NCBI GenBank assembly: GCA_017620845.1
Contig: JAGAUJ010000028.1
Span: 25,162-89,161, forward strand
DNA: 64,000 nt
Source: Rickettsiales bacterium
GTDB lineage: Bacteria > Pseudomonadota > Alphaproteobacteria > Rickettsiales > UBA1997
Reading direction: 5' to 3'
Part shown: in pieces, positions 45,521-57,381 of the stretch
How the letters are laid out: every line of letters starts with the position of its first letter
Numbering within the stretch: the stretch's first letter is position 1
Translations under genes and position numbers: made by a program
Notes under the pieces: generated by a model
What the model saw: the letters and a program-made list of their open reading frames with translations, nothing else
Databases searched by the model: none
What the model was told of the DNA's origin: nothing

Positions 45521-47689
45521 ATGCACATTAATTTTAGAAAACTATTAGGTTTCGGAATTTTATTTTTACTATTTCTTTTCATTAGTAATACAAGTGTTTT
45601 TGCTGGTATTGAACTTACAAGTGATCAAATAAGTGCGGCTTCAAAAAATGGTTTGGTTGATGGGTTGTGTTTTGTTTATGATTTGATAACTGGAAATGTT
45701 GGTAAAATTATAATGTGTTTTTTTGTTGTTGGTATTGGTTGGGGATTTTTTCTTGGTGAAATAAAAGATTATAAAACTGTTTTTTTCTTTGTTTTGGCGA
45801 TTGCTATTATGTATGGTGGTGTTGAGTTTGCACACATAATAAGTGGAAATAATTATTCTTGTGATTCGTTTAAGAAGGCACAATTTGAAGCGGAAAATAC
45901 AATTTACAATGCTGGTATTTGTCAAATAAGTGAAATACAAGAATATTATCCAAGTCAAATTTGGAGAATTAGTAATAAAAAGGATATTCAAACATTTAAT
46001 GAAGAAATTACAAGTGAAACTGAAATTATGAAAAATAATTATGTTACTTTATATACCTGTCAAGATGGATATTTAAAACAAAATAAAGATTTGTATATTA
46101 TGTATAAATGTTCTGGTGATGGTGTTTTTATGAGTGAATCAAATGATAATATAATAAAATATGGTAGTTGTAAAAAGGCTTGTTTATTAAAAGATTTAAA
46201 GACTATTTATAATAGATATAATTTTGATAGTTCAACTGAGAAAATAACGAATGGATATATTGATGGTAATTATTATGCAGAAGGAACAACAGTAGATGTT
46301 AATTGTGAAGATGGTTATGTTGAATATGATAATGAAGAAAGTGTAAATGAGTCTGGTGTTACTATAAGGTGTAATGATGGTGGTAATTTTATTGTTAATG
46401 GAAGTTGTAAACCAAAGTGTCATTTGAGTAAAATATCATATGATAAGACTACACAAAGTTGGAATAAATGTAATAATGAGGATTGCTCATCAAAACAAGT
46501 AACAATTGATACATCCTTTATTTTTGGTGATATAATAGAAGTCAATACTTGTAAAGATAAATATAGCTTAACAACAGAAGAAAAGAAATTAAGACTAAAA
46601 TGTGGTAATGGTGGTTCTTGGGTTGTTGAACAGGAGGGTGCGCAATGTTCTAAAAGTTGTAATATTAATGATATCTATAACTATATGAATAGCAATATTG
46701 GTTATTGTGTAAATGAGGTTAATTGCACAGAAAAAATTGAAGATGATAAAAAAATATTTTATCCAAATGATGAAATGATTGGTGTTTATGGTTGTAAAAA
46801 TAATTATGAATATAGTTATGGACCAACTGAACCGGCAAGATATAAGTGTCAAACAAATGGAAAATGGAAAAATATAAATGATGGTTATGAATGTAATAAA
46901 AAATGTGATATATTAACAATAGTTTCTGCTAGATTTACACAAAATTGGGAGTATTATGATGTTGATAAGGATGAATATATTGTTTTACATAATGGCGTAA
47001 CAAGTGTTAAAAGTGGTTATAAAATAAGGGCTTATGATTGTGCCGTTGGTAATTCAGTTAATCCTTATTCAAAAACTGTATTTACTTGTAATAATGGTTT
47101 ATTTAGTAATATTTCATCAAAAGATGATGTGTGTAAACCAAGTTGTAAATTATCTGCATTAATGAATATGAGTATTACTAATAATGTGGCATCATTAGTA
47201 TTATCTAATTATAGTGGTAAACCTATTGATAATAATAAGGATGGTGAAAGTGATGAAATAGTGGCAGTTGGTTTAATTAATGATGATAGTTATGCAACTG
47301 TTGATAATTATTATACAATAGACACTTGTAAAAGTGGATATAATATATATGATGGCAAAAAAGCACCGATTTTTACTTGCGAAAGTGGAAAGGGATGGAA
47401 AATTGTTAAAAATGCTTTAAATGTATGCGAGTTAGATTGTAAAAAAGCAGATTTACCAGTCAATGAAGGAGTGATAAAATGGGGTTATCAAAATAGTGAT
47501 ACCAATGGAGAATTATTAGAGTTTTCCATATCGTCAGTTAAGAGTGGTTCTATTATAAAACCAAAAGTTTGTGCTGGTGGGTATATATTAAGTAATACAA
47601 ATACATCATATTATTTGTGTAAAAATGGTGAGTTTGTTATAAATAATCTTAATGGGGCATTAACAGTTAACAATATTTGTAGTAAATAA
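45521..47689 (+). CDS. VirB2-like pilin fused to seven Cys-rich sushi-like repeats
   Basis: A 722-aa protein. Residues 1-28 are a signal peptide ending SVFA. Residues about 42-108 look like a VirB2/TrbC pilin: ITGNVGKIIMCFFVVGIGWG, a GE turn, KDY, then FVLAIAIMYGGVEFAHII, i.e. two helices around a short polar loop. True VirB2 ends here. Instead about 610 residues follow, in seven units of 75-100 residues that end in C-x2-C (CKKAC, CKPKC, CSKSC, CNKKC, CKPSC, CELDC). Within each, a C-x2-GY-like strand and a C-x-xG-x-W/F strand precede the hinge. Four Cys with this order and a late Trp recall the complement control (sushi) module. I infer an exported adhesin or decorated pilin. No relative of this whole architecture is known to me. 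A peptidase gene follows after 12 bases. Confidence 0.75.
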   Translation: MHINFRKLLGFGILFLLFLFISNTSVFAGIELTSDQISAASKNGLVDGLCFVYDLITGNVGKIIMCFFVVGIGWGFFLGEIKDYKTVFFFVLAIAIMYGGVEFAHIISGNNYSCDSFKKAQFEAENTIYNAGICQISEIQEYYPSQIWRISNKKDIQTFNEEITSETEIMKNNYVTLYTCQDGYLKQNKDLYIMYKCSGDGVFMSESNDNIIKYGSCKKACLLKDLKTIYNRYNFDSSTEKITNGYIDGNYYAEGTTVDVNCEDGYVEYDNEESVNESGVTIRCNDGGNFIVNGSCKPKCHLSKISYDKTTQSWNKCNNEDCSSKQVTIDTSFIFGDIIEVNTCKDKYSLTTEEKKLRLKCGNGGSWVVEQEGAQCSKSCNINDIYNYMNSNIGYCVNEVNCTEKIEDDKKIFYPNDEMIGVYGCKNNYEYSYGPTEPARYKCQTNGKWKNINDGYECNKKCDILTIVSARFTQNWEYYDVDKDEYIVLHNGVTSVKSGYKIRAYDCAVGNSVNPYSKTVFTCNNGLFSNISSKDDVCKPSCKLSALMNMSITNNVASLVLSNYSGKPIDNNKDGESDEIVAVGLINDDSYATVDNYYTIDTCKSGYNIYDGKKAPIFTCESGKGWKIVKNALNVCELDCKKADLPVNEGVIKWGYQNSDTNGELLEFSISSVKSGSIIKPKVCAGGYILSNTNTSYYLCKNGEFVINNLNGALTVNNICSK

Positions 47690-47701
47690 TATTTGAATGA
47701 T

Positions 47702-49630
47702 ATGAGTAATTTATTTTATGAAAAAAAGACAAAAAATAGAAAAATGTTTTTATTTTTTGTTTTGTGTTTATTTTGTTATTTAATTTTTGAAGTGGGTAAA
47801 GGTATGATTACTAATAAATATAATGTGAAAAAGGAAAGTGTTTTAATAACAAAAACAGACGATGTATTGCCAACTTGGGATTTAAAGGATTTATATAGTG
47901 GATTGGATGATAAAAATATAAACAATGATGTTAATAAATTGGAAAAAAGAATAAAAAACTTCAATAAAGAATATACTAATAAAATTGAAGAATTAAATGG
48001 TTATCAATTGTATAAAGCACTTTTAGAGTATGAAGGAATAAGCGAACTAATAGGTAAAATTATGTCTTTTGCTTATTTAAAATATGCAGAAAATTTGTCA
48101 ATAGAAGAAAATGTTTTGTTTTATCAAAAGATGTCAGAAAAAATGACAAAATTATCTTCAAATTTGATATTTTTTGATATTGAAATAAATAATCTTACAG
48201 ATGAAAATTTTAAAACAAAATTAAGAGAAAGTGGAAATTTAAATAAATATTATGGAAGATATTTAAAAAATGTAAGATTGTATAAAAAACATCAACTATC
48301 GCTTGAATTAGAAAAACTATTTAATGAAAAAAGCACAACTGGTAGATCTGCTTGGTCAAGATTATTTGATGAAACTATAGATAATATGATATTTAAATAC
48401 AAAGGTAAAGATTTAAATGAGGCACAAATAATGGAAATAATTAATGGAAAAGATAAAAAAGAGAGAATTGAAGCAGGAAAAGTATTTGGTGAAAAATTGG
48501 GTGAAAATATTAAATTATTAGCATATATAACCAATGTATTAGCAAAAGATAAATCAATTTCTGATGAGTGGCGAGGATATAAAACTCCAATTTCTTCAAG
48601 AAATTTAAGTAATTTAATAGAAGATAGCGTTGTTGAAAATTTATATAATTCTGTTCAAGAAAACTATAAAAATATTTCACATAGATACTACAAAATAAAA
48701 GCAAAAATATTAAATCAAGACAAATTGCATTATACCGATAGAAATGCCCCATTGCCTTTTGATGATGATAAACTGTATTCTTGGGAAGAAACTGTTAATG
48801 TTGTATTAAATGCTTATAGAGATTTTTCTCCAAAAATGGCAGAAATTGGTGAATTGTTTTTTAAAAATAATTGGATAGATGTTCCAACAAGGACAGGTAA
48901 AAGAGGTGGTGCTTTTGCACATCCAACTGTTCCAAAAATACATCCTTACTTATTGTTAAATTTTCAAGGAAAAACAAGAGATGTTATGACTTTGGCTCAC
49001 GAATTAGGACACGGTATTCATATGTATTTAGCAAAAGAACAAGGATATTTTATGTCTGATACGCCATTGACTTTAGCAGAAACAGCATCTGTTTTTGGAG
49101 AACAATTGGTATTTAGATATTTATTAAATAACGAAACAGATAAAAATAAAAAAATAGCAATAATTGCCAATAAAATTGAAGATATGATAAACACGGTTGT
49201 TAGACAAATCGCATTTTTAGAATTTGAAAAAACTGTTCATAATGAAAGAAAGAAAGGTGAAATTACAGTGGATAGATTAAATGAAATTTGGATGATAGTT
49301 CAACAAAAAAGTTTGGGTGATGCTTTTGTGTTTGATGAGGAATATAAATATTATTGGTCATATATTCCGCATTTTATACATAGTCCATTTTATGTTTATT
49401 CATATGCTTTTGGAGATTGTTTGGTAAATTCACTTTATATGAGTTATATGAAAAATAGCAATGGTTTTGCCGATAAATATATAACAATGCTTTCTGCTGG
49501 CGGAAGTAAAGATTATAAAGATTTATTAAAACCATTTAATTTAAATCCAAAAAGTAAGGATTTTTGGCAAAATGGTATGAATTTGATTATTTCTTTAATA
49601 GATGAGTTGGAATTATTATTAAAAGAATAA
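47702..49630 (+). CDS. pepF: Oligoendopeptidase F-type M3 metallopeptidase with N-terminal membrane anchor
   Basis: A 642-aa zinc peptidase of the M3B family. DVLPTWDLKDLYSGLDD is the usual PepF start, here at about residue 50. The zinc site is LAHELGHGIHMYLAK (HExxH) with the third ligand in TLAETASVFGEQL. YIPHFIHSPFYVYSYAFGD is the conserved late block. Unlike normal cytoplasmic PepF, a Lys-rich start (EKKTKNRK) and a membrane helix at about residues 15-33 precede the enzyme, so the catalytic domain should face the periplasm. ATG 47702 is chosen over TTG 47693. It follows the pilin-sushi gene after 12 bases and may process it or peptides outside the cell. Confidence 0.9.
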   Translation: MSNLFYEKKTKNRKMFLFFVLCLFCYLIFEVGKGMITNKYNVKKESVLITKTDDVLPTWDLKDLYSGLDDKNINNDVNKLEKRIKNFNKEYTNKIEELNGYQLYKALLEYEGISELIGKIMSFAYLKYAENLSIEENVLFYQKMSEKMTKLSSNLIFFDIEINNLTDENFKTKLRESGNLNKYYGRYLKNVRLYKKHQLSLELEKLFNEKSTTGRSAWSRLFDETIDNMIFKYKGKDLNEAQIMEIINGKDKKERIEAGKVFGEKLGENIKLLAYITNVLAKDKSISDEWRGYKTPISSRNLSNLIEDSVVENLYNSVQENYKNISHRYYKIKAKILNQDKLHYTDRNAPLPFDDDKLYSWEETVNVVLNAYRDFSPKMAEIGELFFKNNWIDVPTRTGKRGGAFAHPTVPKIHPYLLLNFQGKTRDVMTLAHELGHGIHMYLAKEQGYFMSDTPLTLAETASVFGEQLVFRYLLNNETDKNKKIAIIANKIEDMINTVVRQIAFLEFEKTVHNERKKGEITVDRLNEIWMIVQQKSLGDAFVFDEEYKYYWSYIPHFIHSPFYVYSYAFGDCLVNSLYMSYMKNSNGFADKYITMLSAGGSKDYKDLLKPFNLNPKSKDFWQNGMNLIISLIDELELLLKE

Positions 49631-49648
49631 TATATTGGAGGAATTTAT

Positions 49649-50239
49649 ATGTTTACTGATTTATTTGATAATTTTTTAGATAATGTTAATGGTTTTGAGT
49701 CATTTTTTGTTGGTAAAAAAACTACAAATACTGGTGTAAAATTGGTTTATGGAGAAATAAATAAAAAAAGCTGTAAAGATTCTATAAATATTTTAAAAGA
49801 TTTTTGTAAATTAGATGGAACGGAAAATGTTTTAGATCTTGGTTCTGGCATTGGTAAAATAGTTATGGCAATGCATTATACCGACATGTTTAAAAATGTT
49901 GATGGTGTAGAAATTGTTAATACACTTGTTTCTGATTGTAAAGATGTTTTAAAATTATATGGTGAAAAGTTTAATAAAGATATATCAAATATACACATAT
50001 ACGAAGGGGATTCTTTACAATTTGATATAAGTAATTATGATATTATTTTTTCAAATACTACTGTTGACGATAATTTTAGAAAAGCATTAACTCGCAAAAT
50101 AAGTGAAGAAGCAAAACCTAATTGTGTTGTTATAAGTAGTATTAGTGCTTTTGAAAGTGATAAACTTAAATTAGTTAGAAGATTTGCAAGTAATTTTTCT
50201 TGGGGTGAGTCTCATATTAATGCATCAATAAAATTGTAA
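49649..50239 (+). CDS. DOT1-like SAM-dependent methyltransferase
   Basis: A 196-aa class I methyltransferase. GVKLVYGEINKKS is like the D1 loop VYGE of DOT1. VLDLGSGIGKIVMAMHY is motif I, VDGVEIVNTLVSDC carries the acidic ribose-binding Glu, and DIIFSNTTVDDNFRKAL corresponds to the NNFAF(D)xxLN catalytic block, with SNT in place of NNF. NCVVISSISAF follows as IIS. DOT1 in eukaryotes methylates histone H3 K79. Bacterial relatives exist with unknown targets. GGAGG lies 8 bases before the ATG. tsaC follows after 1 base. A metabolite or protein substrate inside the cell is the cautious alternative to a host target. Confidence 0.7.
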   Translation: MFTDLFDNFLDNVNGFESFFVGKKTTNTGVKLVYGEINKKSCKDSINILKDFCKLDGTENVLDLGSGIGKIVMAMHYTDMFKNVDGVEIVNTLVSDCKDVLKLYGEKFNKDISNIHIYEGDSLQFDISNYDIIFSNTTVDDNFRKALTRKISEEAKPNCVVISSISAFESDKLKLVRRFASNFSWGESHINASIKL

Positions 50240-50240
50240 A

Positions 50241-50804
50241 ATGGAAGAATGTGTAATTAGTAGGCTGATTCAAAACATAATTGATGGTAAAATTGTGTCT
50301 TTTCCAACTGAGACTGTTTATGCTTTGGGTTGTGATGCAAATAATATTGATGCTATAAATAAAATATATGAAGTAAAAAATAGATCAAGAAGTAAATTAT
50401 TTAGTGTTTTTGTTGATATAGATTTTTTGAATGATTATGTTGTTTATGGTAATGATTTAAAAGATTTTATTTATAATGAACTAAGTAAAGGAACAACGAT
50501 AATATTTGATAAAAAAAATAGCAATATTTTACCATATATTGAAAGCAATACAGTAGGTGTAAGATATCCAAAACATAATTTTACAAGATTATTATTGAAA
50601 AAACTTGGTAATTTCCCTATTGTTGCAACAAGTGTGAATAAGAGCGGTGAAGAACCATTTTGTAATTACAGTGAAATAATAAAACGGTTTAAAGGTATAG
50701 ATTTTGTAGTTGATGATGCTTTGTTGGGTGATGCTGTTTGTTGTGGTAAACCATCAAAAATTGTGTCTGTTGTTGGTGGGGTGTTTGAAGTTGTAAGAGA
50801 GTAA
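50241..50804 (+). CDS. tsaC: Threonylcarbamoyl-AMP synthase (YrdC/Sua5 domain)
   Basis: A 187-aa enzyme that makes threonylcarbamoyl-AMP for t6A37 of ANN-decoding tRNAs. KIVSFPTETVYALGCDAN is the Lys/Arg-Ser-Thr substrate loop with the invariant PTETVYALG. IYEVKNRSRSKLFSVFVD follows the KxRP-type block. TIIFDKKNSNILP, TVGVRYPKHN and FPIVATSVNKSGEEPF complete it. Size fits the short TsaC form without a Sua5 C-terminal domain. It is probably cotranscribed with the methyltransferase. Confidence 0.9.
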   Translation: MEECVISRLIQNIIDGKIVSFPTETVYALGCDANNIDAINKIYEVKNRSRSKLFSVFVDIDFLNDYVVYGNDLKDFIYNELSKGTTIIFDKKNSNILPYIESNTVGVRYPKHNFTRLLLKKLGNFPIVATSVNKSGEEPFCNYSEIIKRFKGIDFVVDDALLGDAVCCGKPSKIVSVVGGVFEVVRE

Positions 50805-50969
50805 TTTGTTTTTATTATAGTATAAATACTAATATAATTTAGCATATGTGGTATTAATGGTTGGCGGCACTATTTATTTATAGGATTTTAAGATATTATT
50901 TATTAAAATATAAATTTTGTTTTTATATATAGTATTTATAGAATATAAAAATAATTATTATATTATGTT

Positions 50970-53138
<2,169 letters not shown>

Positions 53139-53212
53139 CTAAAAGATATAATAAATGTGTTTTTGTAAATTTCAAATAATTGTTTTTGGTTGTTTATATA
53201 AATTAACGTTTA

Positions 53213-53524
53213 CTAATCTTGATGAACGTGTTGTAGTTGTTGGTGTCCAACAAAATGATTGAATGCAGCATTACCAATTGCAAATGCTACACCACCAATA
53301 AATTGCATTAAAAGATTACCTGCAAAATCTGAAACTTTACTTAAAAAACCATCTTCTTCTTGTTGATTAAAGTTTTGGTTACAATTATAATTTTCTTCTA
53401 TGTTTTCTTCTTGATTTGTTTTTTCTGCTGTATTATAATTATTAACTGTTCTTGCAGTTGCAGTAAACACAGAACCACAACTCATCCAAAAACACAAAAA
53501 CAATACAAATATTTTTTTTAACAT
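53213..53524 (-). CDS. Small secreted protein or lipoprotein, unknown
   Basis: A 103-aa protein. KKIFVLFLCFWMSCGSVFTA is a signal peptide; MSC-G could be a lipobox, or cleavage may follow VFTATA. A polar Asn/Glu/Gln region (residues 30-58) leads to a hydrophobic segment, LLMQFIGGVAFAIGNAAF, and a His/Gln-rich end (HQQLQHVHQD). I do not recognise it. The terminal His could bind metal, but this is only a suggestion. Confidence 0.55.
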   Translation of the reverse strand: MLKKIFVLFLCFWMSCGSVFTATARTVNNYNTAEKTNQEENIEENYNCNQNFNQQEEDGFLSKVSDFAGNLLMQFIGGVAFAIGNAAFNHFVGHQQLQHVHQD

Positions 53525-53843
53525 AATATATTTACCTGAATAATATTAATAACTAATAATAAAAATTATTTCCATTATTTTATTAATTTGTTTTATTCAA
53601 TCATATTATTACATATATAGATATTATATGTCAATAAAAAATAGTTATTAAAAATATATTGACAATAAAGACTAATTTATTATTTTTTTAGTTTATTTAT
53701 ATTTAAAAATTATATTATTATATTAAATTAAAATGTTATTGAATTGTGTTTAGATAGTCATGGTTTAATTTGTATTACATTATTTACTATTGAAAATAAT
53801 AAAATAAATTATATTATACATATTAGTAGTTTATTGATAACAT
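53525..53843. other. Intergenic region between divergent genes
   Basis: 319 bases of nearly pure A/T between the small secreted protein (minus) and the pilus-assembly operon (plus). Promoters for both must lie here, but no convincing -35/-10 pair, hairpin or repeat stands out. Confidence 0.5.
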
Positions 53844-55343
53844 ATGTCAAAATATTTTACTATTAGTATAGGAAGTAATGGCTCCATTGTTTTATTAAAT
53901 AATGGAAGTAAGATAGTTGAAAATTATTTTTTTGAAGAAATAGAGAATGAAGATAACAAAAAAATATTGGTAGATTTATTTAAAAAAAACAAAAAATTAC
54001 CAGTATATTTTATATTGGATAACATTGGACAGAACTATAATTTAAAGACTTTTTCAAAAGTAAGTTTTTTTGATGCAAAGAAAATAGTTAATAGAAAATT
54101 CAAATATGACATTCCAGAAGACGACCTAAAAGAAAAAAGGTATTTAGGTTATAATAAGACTGAAAAAGAGTGGAATTATATGTTTATTTCTTCTGCTATT
54201 GATGGTTCGTTAAAAGATTGGATTAATTTTATTGCTGAAACAGACAACATTCTTAATGGTGTTTATATGCTACCATTGGAATCTGAAAAAGTTTTAAGAA
54301 AGTTAAAAAGTAAAATAAAGTTTAAAACTCAAAAAAATAAAAATTATTGGGATATTATTCTTGTTAGAAATAAGGTAAGCGGTTTTAGAGAAATAACTTT
54401 TTTTAATAATAGACTTGTTTTTACTCGAATTTTGAATGAAGATTTAACAGATCAAGAGCATTTTAATACGCAATTTAAAGAAAATATATTAAGAACCATT
54501 GAGTATCTAAAAAGGTTCTACTCAAATTTTGATGATAAATATTTAAATATATACACAATAGTTGACAATGAAGTTAAAGAATTTATTGCTGGTTCGGATG
54601 TAAAAGATACACTAAATATAAAGAATTTTTCATATTTAGAATTTGCTGGATTATTTGGTTTAGTTAAAAAACTTAATAAATTTTTGGATTGTGGTGATAT
54701 AATTTTTAAAGAACTAATAATGTCTGGTAAAAAAATTATTAGTTTTTCTACAAAGGAAATGAAACAATTAGCTATTATATCAAGTGCATCTGAATTATTT
54801 AGAAAATTTTCAATATTATTATTTATTTTACTGTTTGGTATTATTGGTTTTGGTAGTGTTGGTTTTGTTAGAAATGAATATGCAATGAGAAAAAATAAAG
54901 TAAAATTAAATGAAGTTAAAAAAACTCTTGAAGATAAAAAAAAACAAGAGTTTGGTGATGGAATAGTAGATGTAGATGATATTATAGATGTGACATCGTT
55001 TTATATACAAATAAAAAATTTATATAAAAATCCATTTGATTCAATAGGCAAATTTTCAAAATCAGTAAAGGGTGCAATAGTTGTTACAAATTTAAAGTGG
55101 AAAATTGATAAAGATAGAAAAGGAATTTTATATGGTGGGAAAGAAGTTATTAACTTAGATTCGTCTCTTGTTAATAAAAGTGGAAAAATAGATGATTTGT
55201 TTAAAACTTATGAAACTATTGGTCAAATATCACAAACTGATTTTGTAAAATATAATGTTAAAATGTCAAATTTGCCACGAAATATAAATTTTAATACAAA
55301 TTATTATTCATTTCCATTAAAGATAGATATTGTGGAGAAGTAG
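53844..55343 (+). CDS. GspL/PilM-PilN-like pilus or secretion assembly protein
   Basis: A 499-aa protein of two parts. Residues 1-315 resemble the cytoplasmic actin-like domain of PilM/GspL: YFTISIGSNGSIVLLNNG at the start, LPVYFILDNIGQNYN, and GFREITFFNNRLVFTRIL as the central block. A membrane helix follows at about 325-347 (ILLFILLFGIIGFGSVGFV). A periplasmic part of about 150 residues starts with a coiled coil (KVKLNEVKKTLEDKKKQEF), as in PilN. PilM fused to PilN is the natural layout of GspL in type II secretion. No ATPase-specific residues can be claimed. It begins an operon of four genes with gaps of 2-20 bases. Confidence 0.62.
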   Translation: MSKYFTISIGSNGSIVLLNNGSKIVENYFFEEIENEDNKKILVDLFKKNKKLPVYFILDNIGQNYNLKTFSKVSFFDAKKIVNRKFKYDIPEDDLKEKRYLGYNKTEKEWNYMFISSAIDGSLKDWINFIAETDNILNGVYMLPLESEKVLRKLKSKIKFKTQKNKNYWDIILVRNKVSGFREITFFNNRLVFTRILNEDLTDQEHFNTQFKENILRTIEYLKRFYSNFDDKYLNIYTIVDNEVKEFIAGSDVKDTLNIKNFSYLEFAGLFGLVKKLNKFLDCGDIIFKELIMSGKKIISFSTKEMKQLAIISSASELFRKFSILLFILLFGIIGFGSVGFVRNEYAMRKNKVKLNEVKKTLEDKKKQEFGDGIVDVDDIIDVTSFYIQIKNLYKNPFDSIGKFSKSVKGAIVVTNLKWKIDKDRKGILYGGKEVINLDSSLVNKSGKIDDLFKTYETIGQISQTDFVKYNVKMSNLPRNINFNTNYYSFPLKIDIVEK

Positions 55344-55346
55344 ATT

Positions 55347-55988
55347 ATGGTAGAACAAAAAAAAGCTAAAAATACAAAAAAATTTGTTTTAATAAAAAAG
55401 GTTTTTAAATTTCTTTCTATTTTAATTGTTGGTTTTGTTTTATGTTATTCTATAACTAATTTATTTATTATTAAAAATTTAAAAAAGAGATTGGCTGTAA
55501 AAGAAATAGATAATCAAATAAGTAATGTAATTAATGAAACAAGAGAGATAGACAGAAAAGTATCATTGATAAAAAAATACATAAACATATGGGAAACAGA
55601 AATATCAGCAACACAAAAAGAAAGAAATGGTGTTGATATGGAAAAAATTAAGACTTTAATTAATGATATATCAAAAAAATATTTAATCAGTAATCAAAAT
55701 ATTTCTTTTTCCATGCCAACACAAATACCTGAAATGAATGGTAAAATAATGAATATTTTAAATACAGAGATAATAATAACTTTTAATTGTTTAACTGAGT
55801 ATTCTGTTTATTATTTATTAAATGATTTGAGAAATAGTAACTATGCATTTTTTATTGTTGAAGAACTTGATATAAGAAAAATTAAAAATATTGATAAAAA
55901 TTTAATAAAAACATTGATAGAAGAGGGTAATGCTAATCTTTTGTCGGTTACAATGAAATTACAATGGTATGAACTTTCTGGTAAATAA
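55347..55988 (+). CDS. PilO/GspM-like inner-membrane protein
   Basis: A 213-aa protein with a short basic start, one membrane helix (about 24-46, FLSILIVGFVLCYSITNLFI), a coiled coil (about 50-90) and a small mixed domain: ILNTEIIITFNCLTEYSVYYLL and FFIVEELDIRKI, which fits the ferredoxin-like fold of PilO and GspM. Sequence identity to named families is low. The call rests on topology, size and position directly after the GspL/PilMN-like gene (3-base gap). Confidence 0.55.
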   Translation: MVEQKKAKNTKKFVLIKKVFKFLSILIVGFVLCYSITNLFIIKNLKKRLAVKEIDNQISNVINETREIDRKVSLIKKYINIWETEISATQKERNGVDMEKIKTLINDISKKYLISNQNISFSMPTQIPEMNGKIMNILNTEIIITFNCLTEYSVYYLLNDLRNSNYAFFIVEELDIRKIKNIDKNLIKTLIEEGNANLLSVTMKLQWYELSGK

Positions 55989-55990
55989 TT

Positions 55991-57361
55991 ATGATGATTA
56001 TGAAGACAATTATTATTTTATTTTTAGTGTTATTTTATAATAACCCATGTTATTCTACGATTAATGTAAATAATATTGGTAAAATAAGTAATAAAATTTA
56101 TGCCGATAGTAACATTAAACAAAATAAAACCACTTTTTTGATGCCACCAGAAGTAGCAGATAATACTGAAACAACACAAAAAAATATTAATTTAACAATG
56201 CCACCAGAGGTTGCTGGTGATTTTGAAATAAAAAAAGAAAAAGAAGAAAATAATAATAATAATGTTGTGCTTCAGAAGGTTGCTGAAAATGTAGATGTAG
56301 TAGATGATGAAGTAATTATAAGCGATGAAGAAATAAAAAAAGAGGTTGAATTAATAGGCAAAAAAGTTGAAGAAAAAAACAAAGAAGAGTTGCAGAGTGC
56401 TATACAAAATGCAGATGTAACAAATAATAATGTAATAACTGATAGTGTAAACAACAAAGAAACAACAAAAGATGTTAAACAAATAGATACAATGAAAGAT
56501 GTGGCAGAGGATAAAAAATCTCAAAAAAATGTAATAAAAAATAATGTTATAAATAAAAAAGCACCAAAGTTTATTAAACAAGAATCAATAAAGAATACTG
56601 TTAATAATATACAAATTAGTGAAGAAGTAATTAAAAAAGAAAATAAAAATGAAATAACAACAACCAATAACCATATAAGCAATCTAAATAATATTAACAA
56701 TAATATAAATAATAAAATAGCAAATAATATATTGCCACAACAAAAAACACAAGAAAAAAAAGAAATAACTCCAATTAATGATGAATATTATGGAGTATTT
56801 GATAGTCTTTTATTTCCTGATAATATAATAAAAACAATACAAAAAGCGTTGGCATTACACAAAGACAAGGGATTTGGTAATTTTAAACAACCGGAAGAAG
56901 ATGTAATGGTGGATGGTAATGGATTAGAACAATTAGACGAATTTGATAGTGAAGTTGGTAATATATATTTAAAAGCAATTGCTTATATATCAAAAAATTT
57001 TTGGACTGTTTGGATAAATGATAAAAAAGTATCTAACAGTAATAATTTAGATGAAGATAATGAATATGTTATAAAAAAAATAAATATGAATGAAGCTTTA
57101 ATAGTATTAAGTGTAAGTAAATCAAAATGGAATTATATAAATTCTGCTGGTGCAATAGGAGTTGATGAATATCGTTTTAATGATAAAACAAATAAAATTG
57201 AATTTGAAATAAAATTACACCCAAATCAAACGTTTGTTTCTTCAAAGAATAATGTTATTGATGGTAAGTATAAAGGTGAGGCTGAAGTGTTAATAAATTC
57301 TGTTGATGATAAAGAATTAGATTTATTCTTAAATGACGAATTTAATTTTGATAATTTATAG
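55991..57361 (+). CDS. PilP/GspC-GspB-like periplasmic protein with long disordered linker
   Basis: A 456-aa exported protein. IIILFLVLFYNNPCYSTI is the signal peptide. Residues about 45-75 carry a short tandem motif, LMPPEVADNTE and TMPPEVAGDFE. Up to about 255 the chain is a Lys/Asn/Glu-rich disordered linker. The folded C-domain (about 260-450) has GNIYLKAIAYISKNFWTVWINDKKVSN, which follows the pattern of PilP and GspB/GspC HR domains (LxAIxYxxxxxWTVWINxxxV) that dock the inner-membrane complex to the secretin. It sits third in the operon, where PilP is expected. Secretin pilQ is not in the window. Confidence 0.58.
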   Translation: MMIMKTIIILFLVLFYNNPCYSTINVNNIGKISNKIYADSNIKQNKTTFLMPPEVADNTETTQKNINLTMPPEVAGDFEIKKEKEENNNNNVVLQKVAENVDVVDDEVIISDEEIKKEVELIGKKVEEKNKEELQSAIQNADVTNNNVITDSVNNKETTKDVKQIDTMKDVAEDKKSQKNVIKNNVINKKAPKFIKQESIKNTVNNIQISEEVIKKENKNEITTTNNHISNLNNINNNINNKIANNILPQQKTQEKKEITPINDEYYGVFDSLLFPDNIIKTIQKALALHKDKGFGNFKQPEEDVMVDGNGLEQLDEFDSEVGNIYLKAIAYISKNFWTVWINDKKVSNSNNLDEDNEYVIKKINMNEALIVLSVSKSKWNYINSAGAIGVDEYRFNDKTNKIEFEIKLHPNQTFVSSKNNVIDGKYKGEAEVLINSVDDKELDLFLNDEFNFDNL

Positions 57362-57381
57362 TATTATAGATAAGGACTTGT

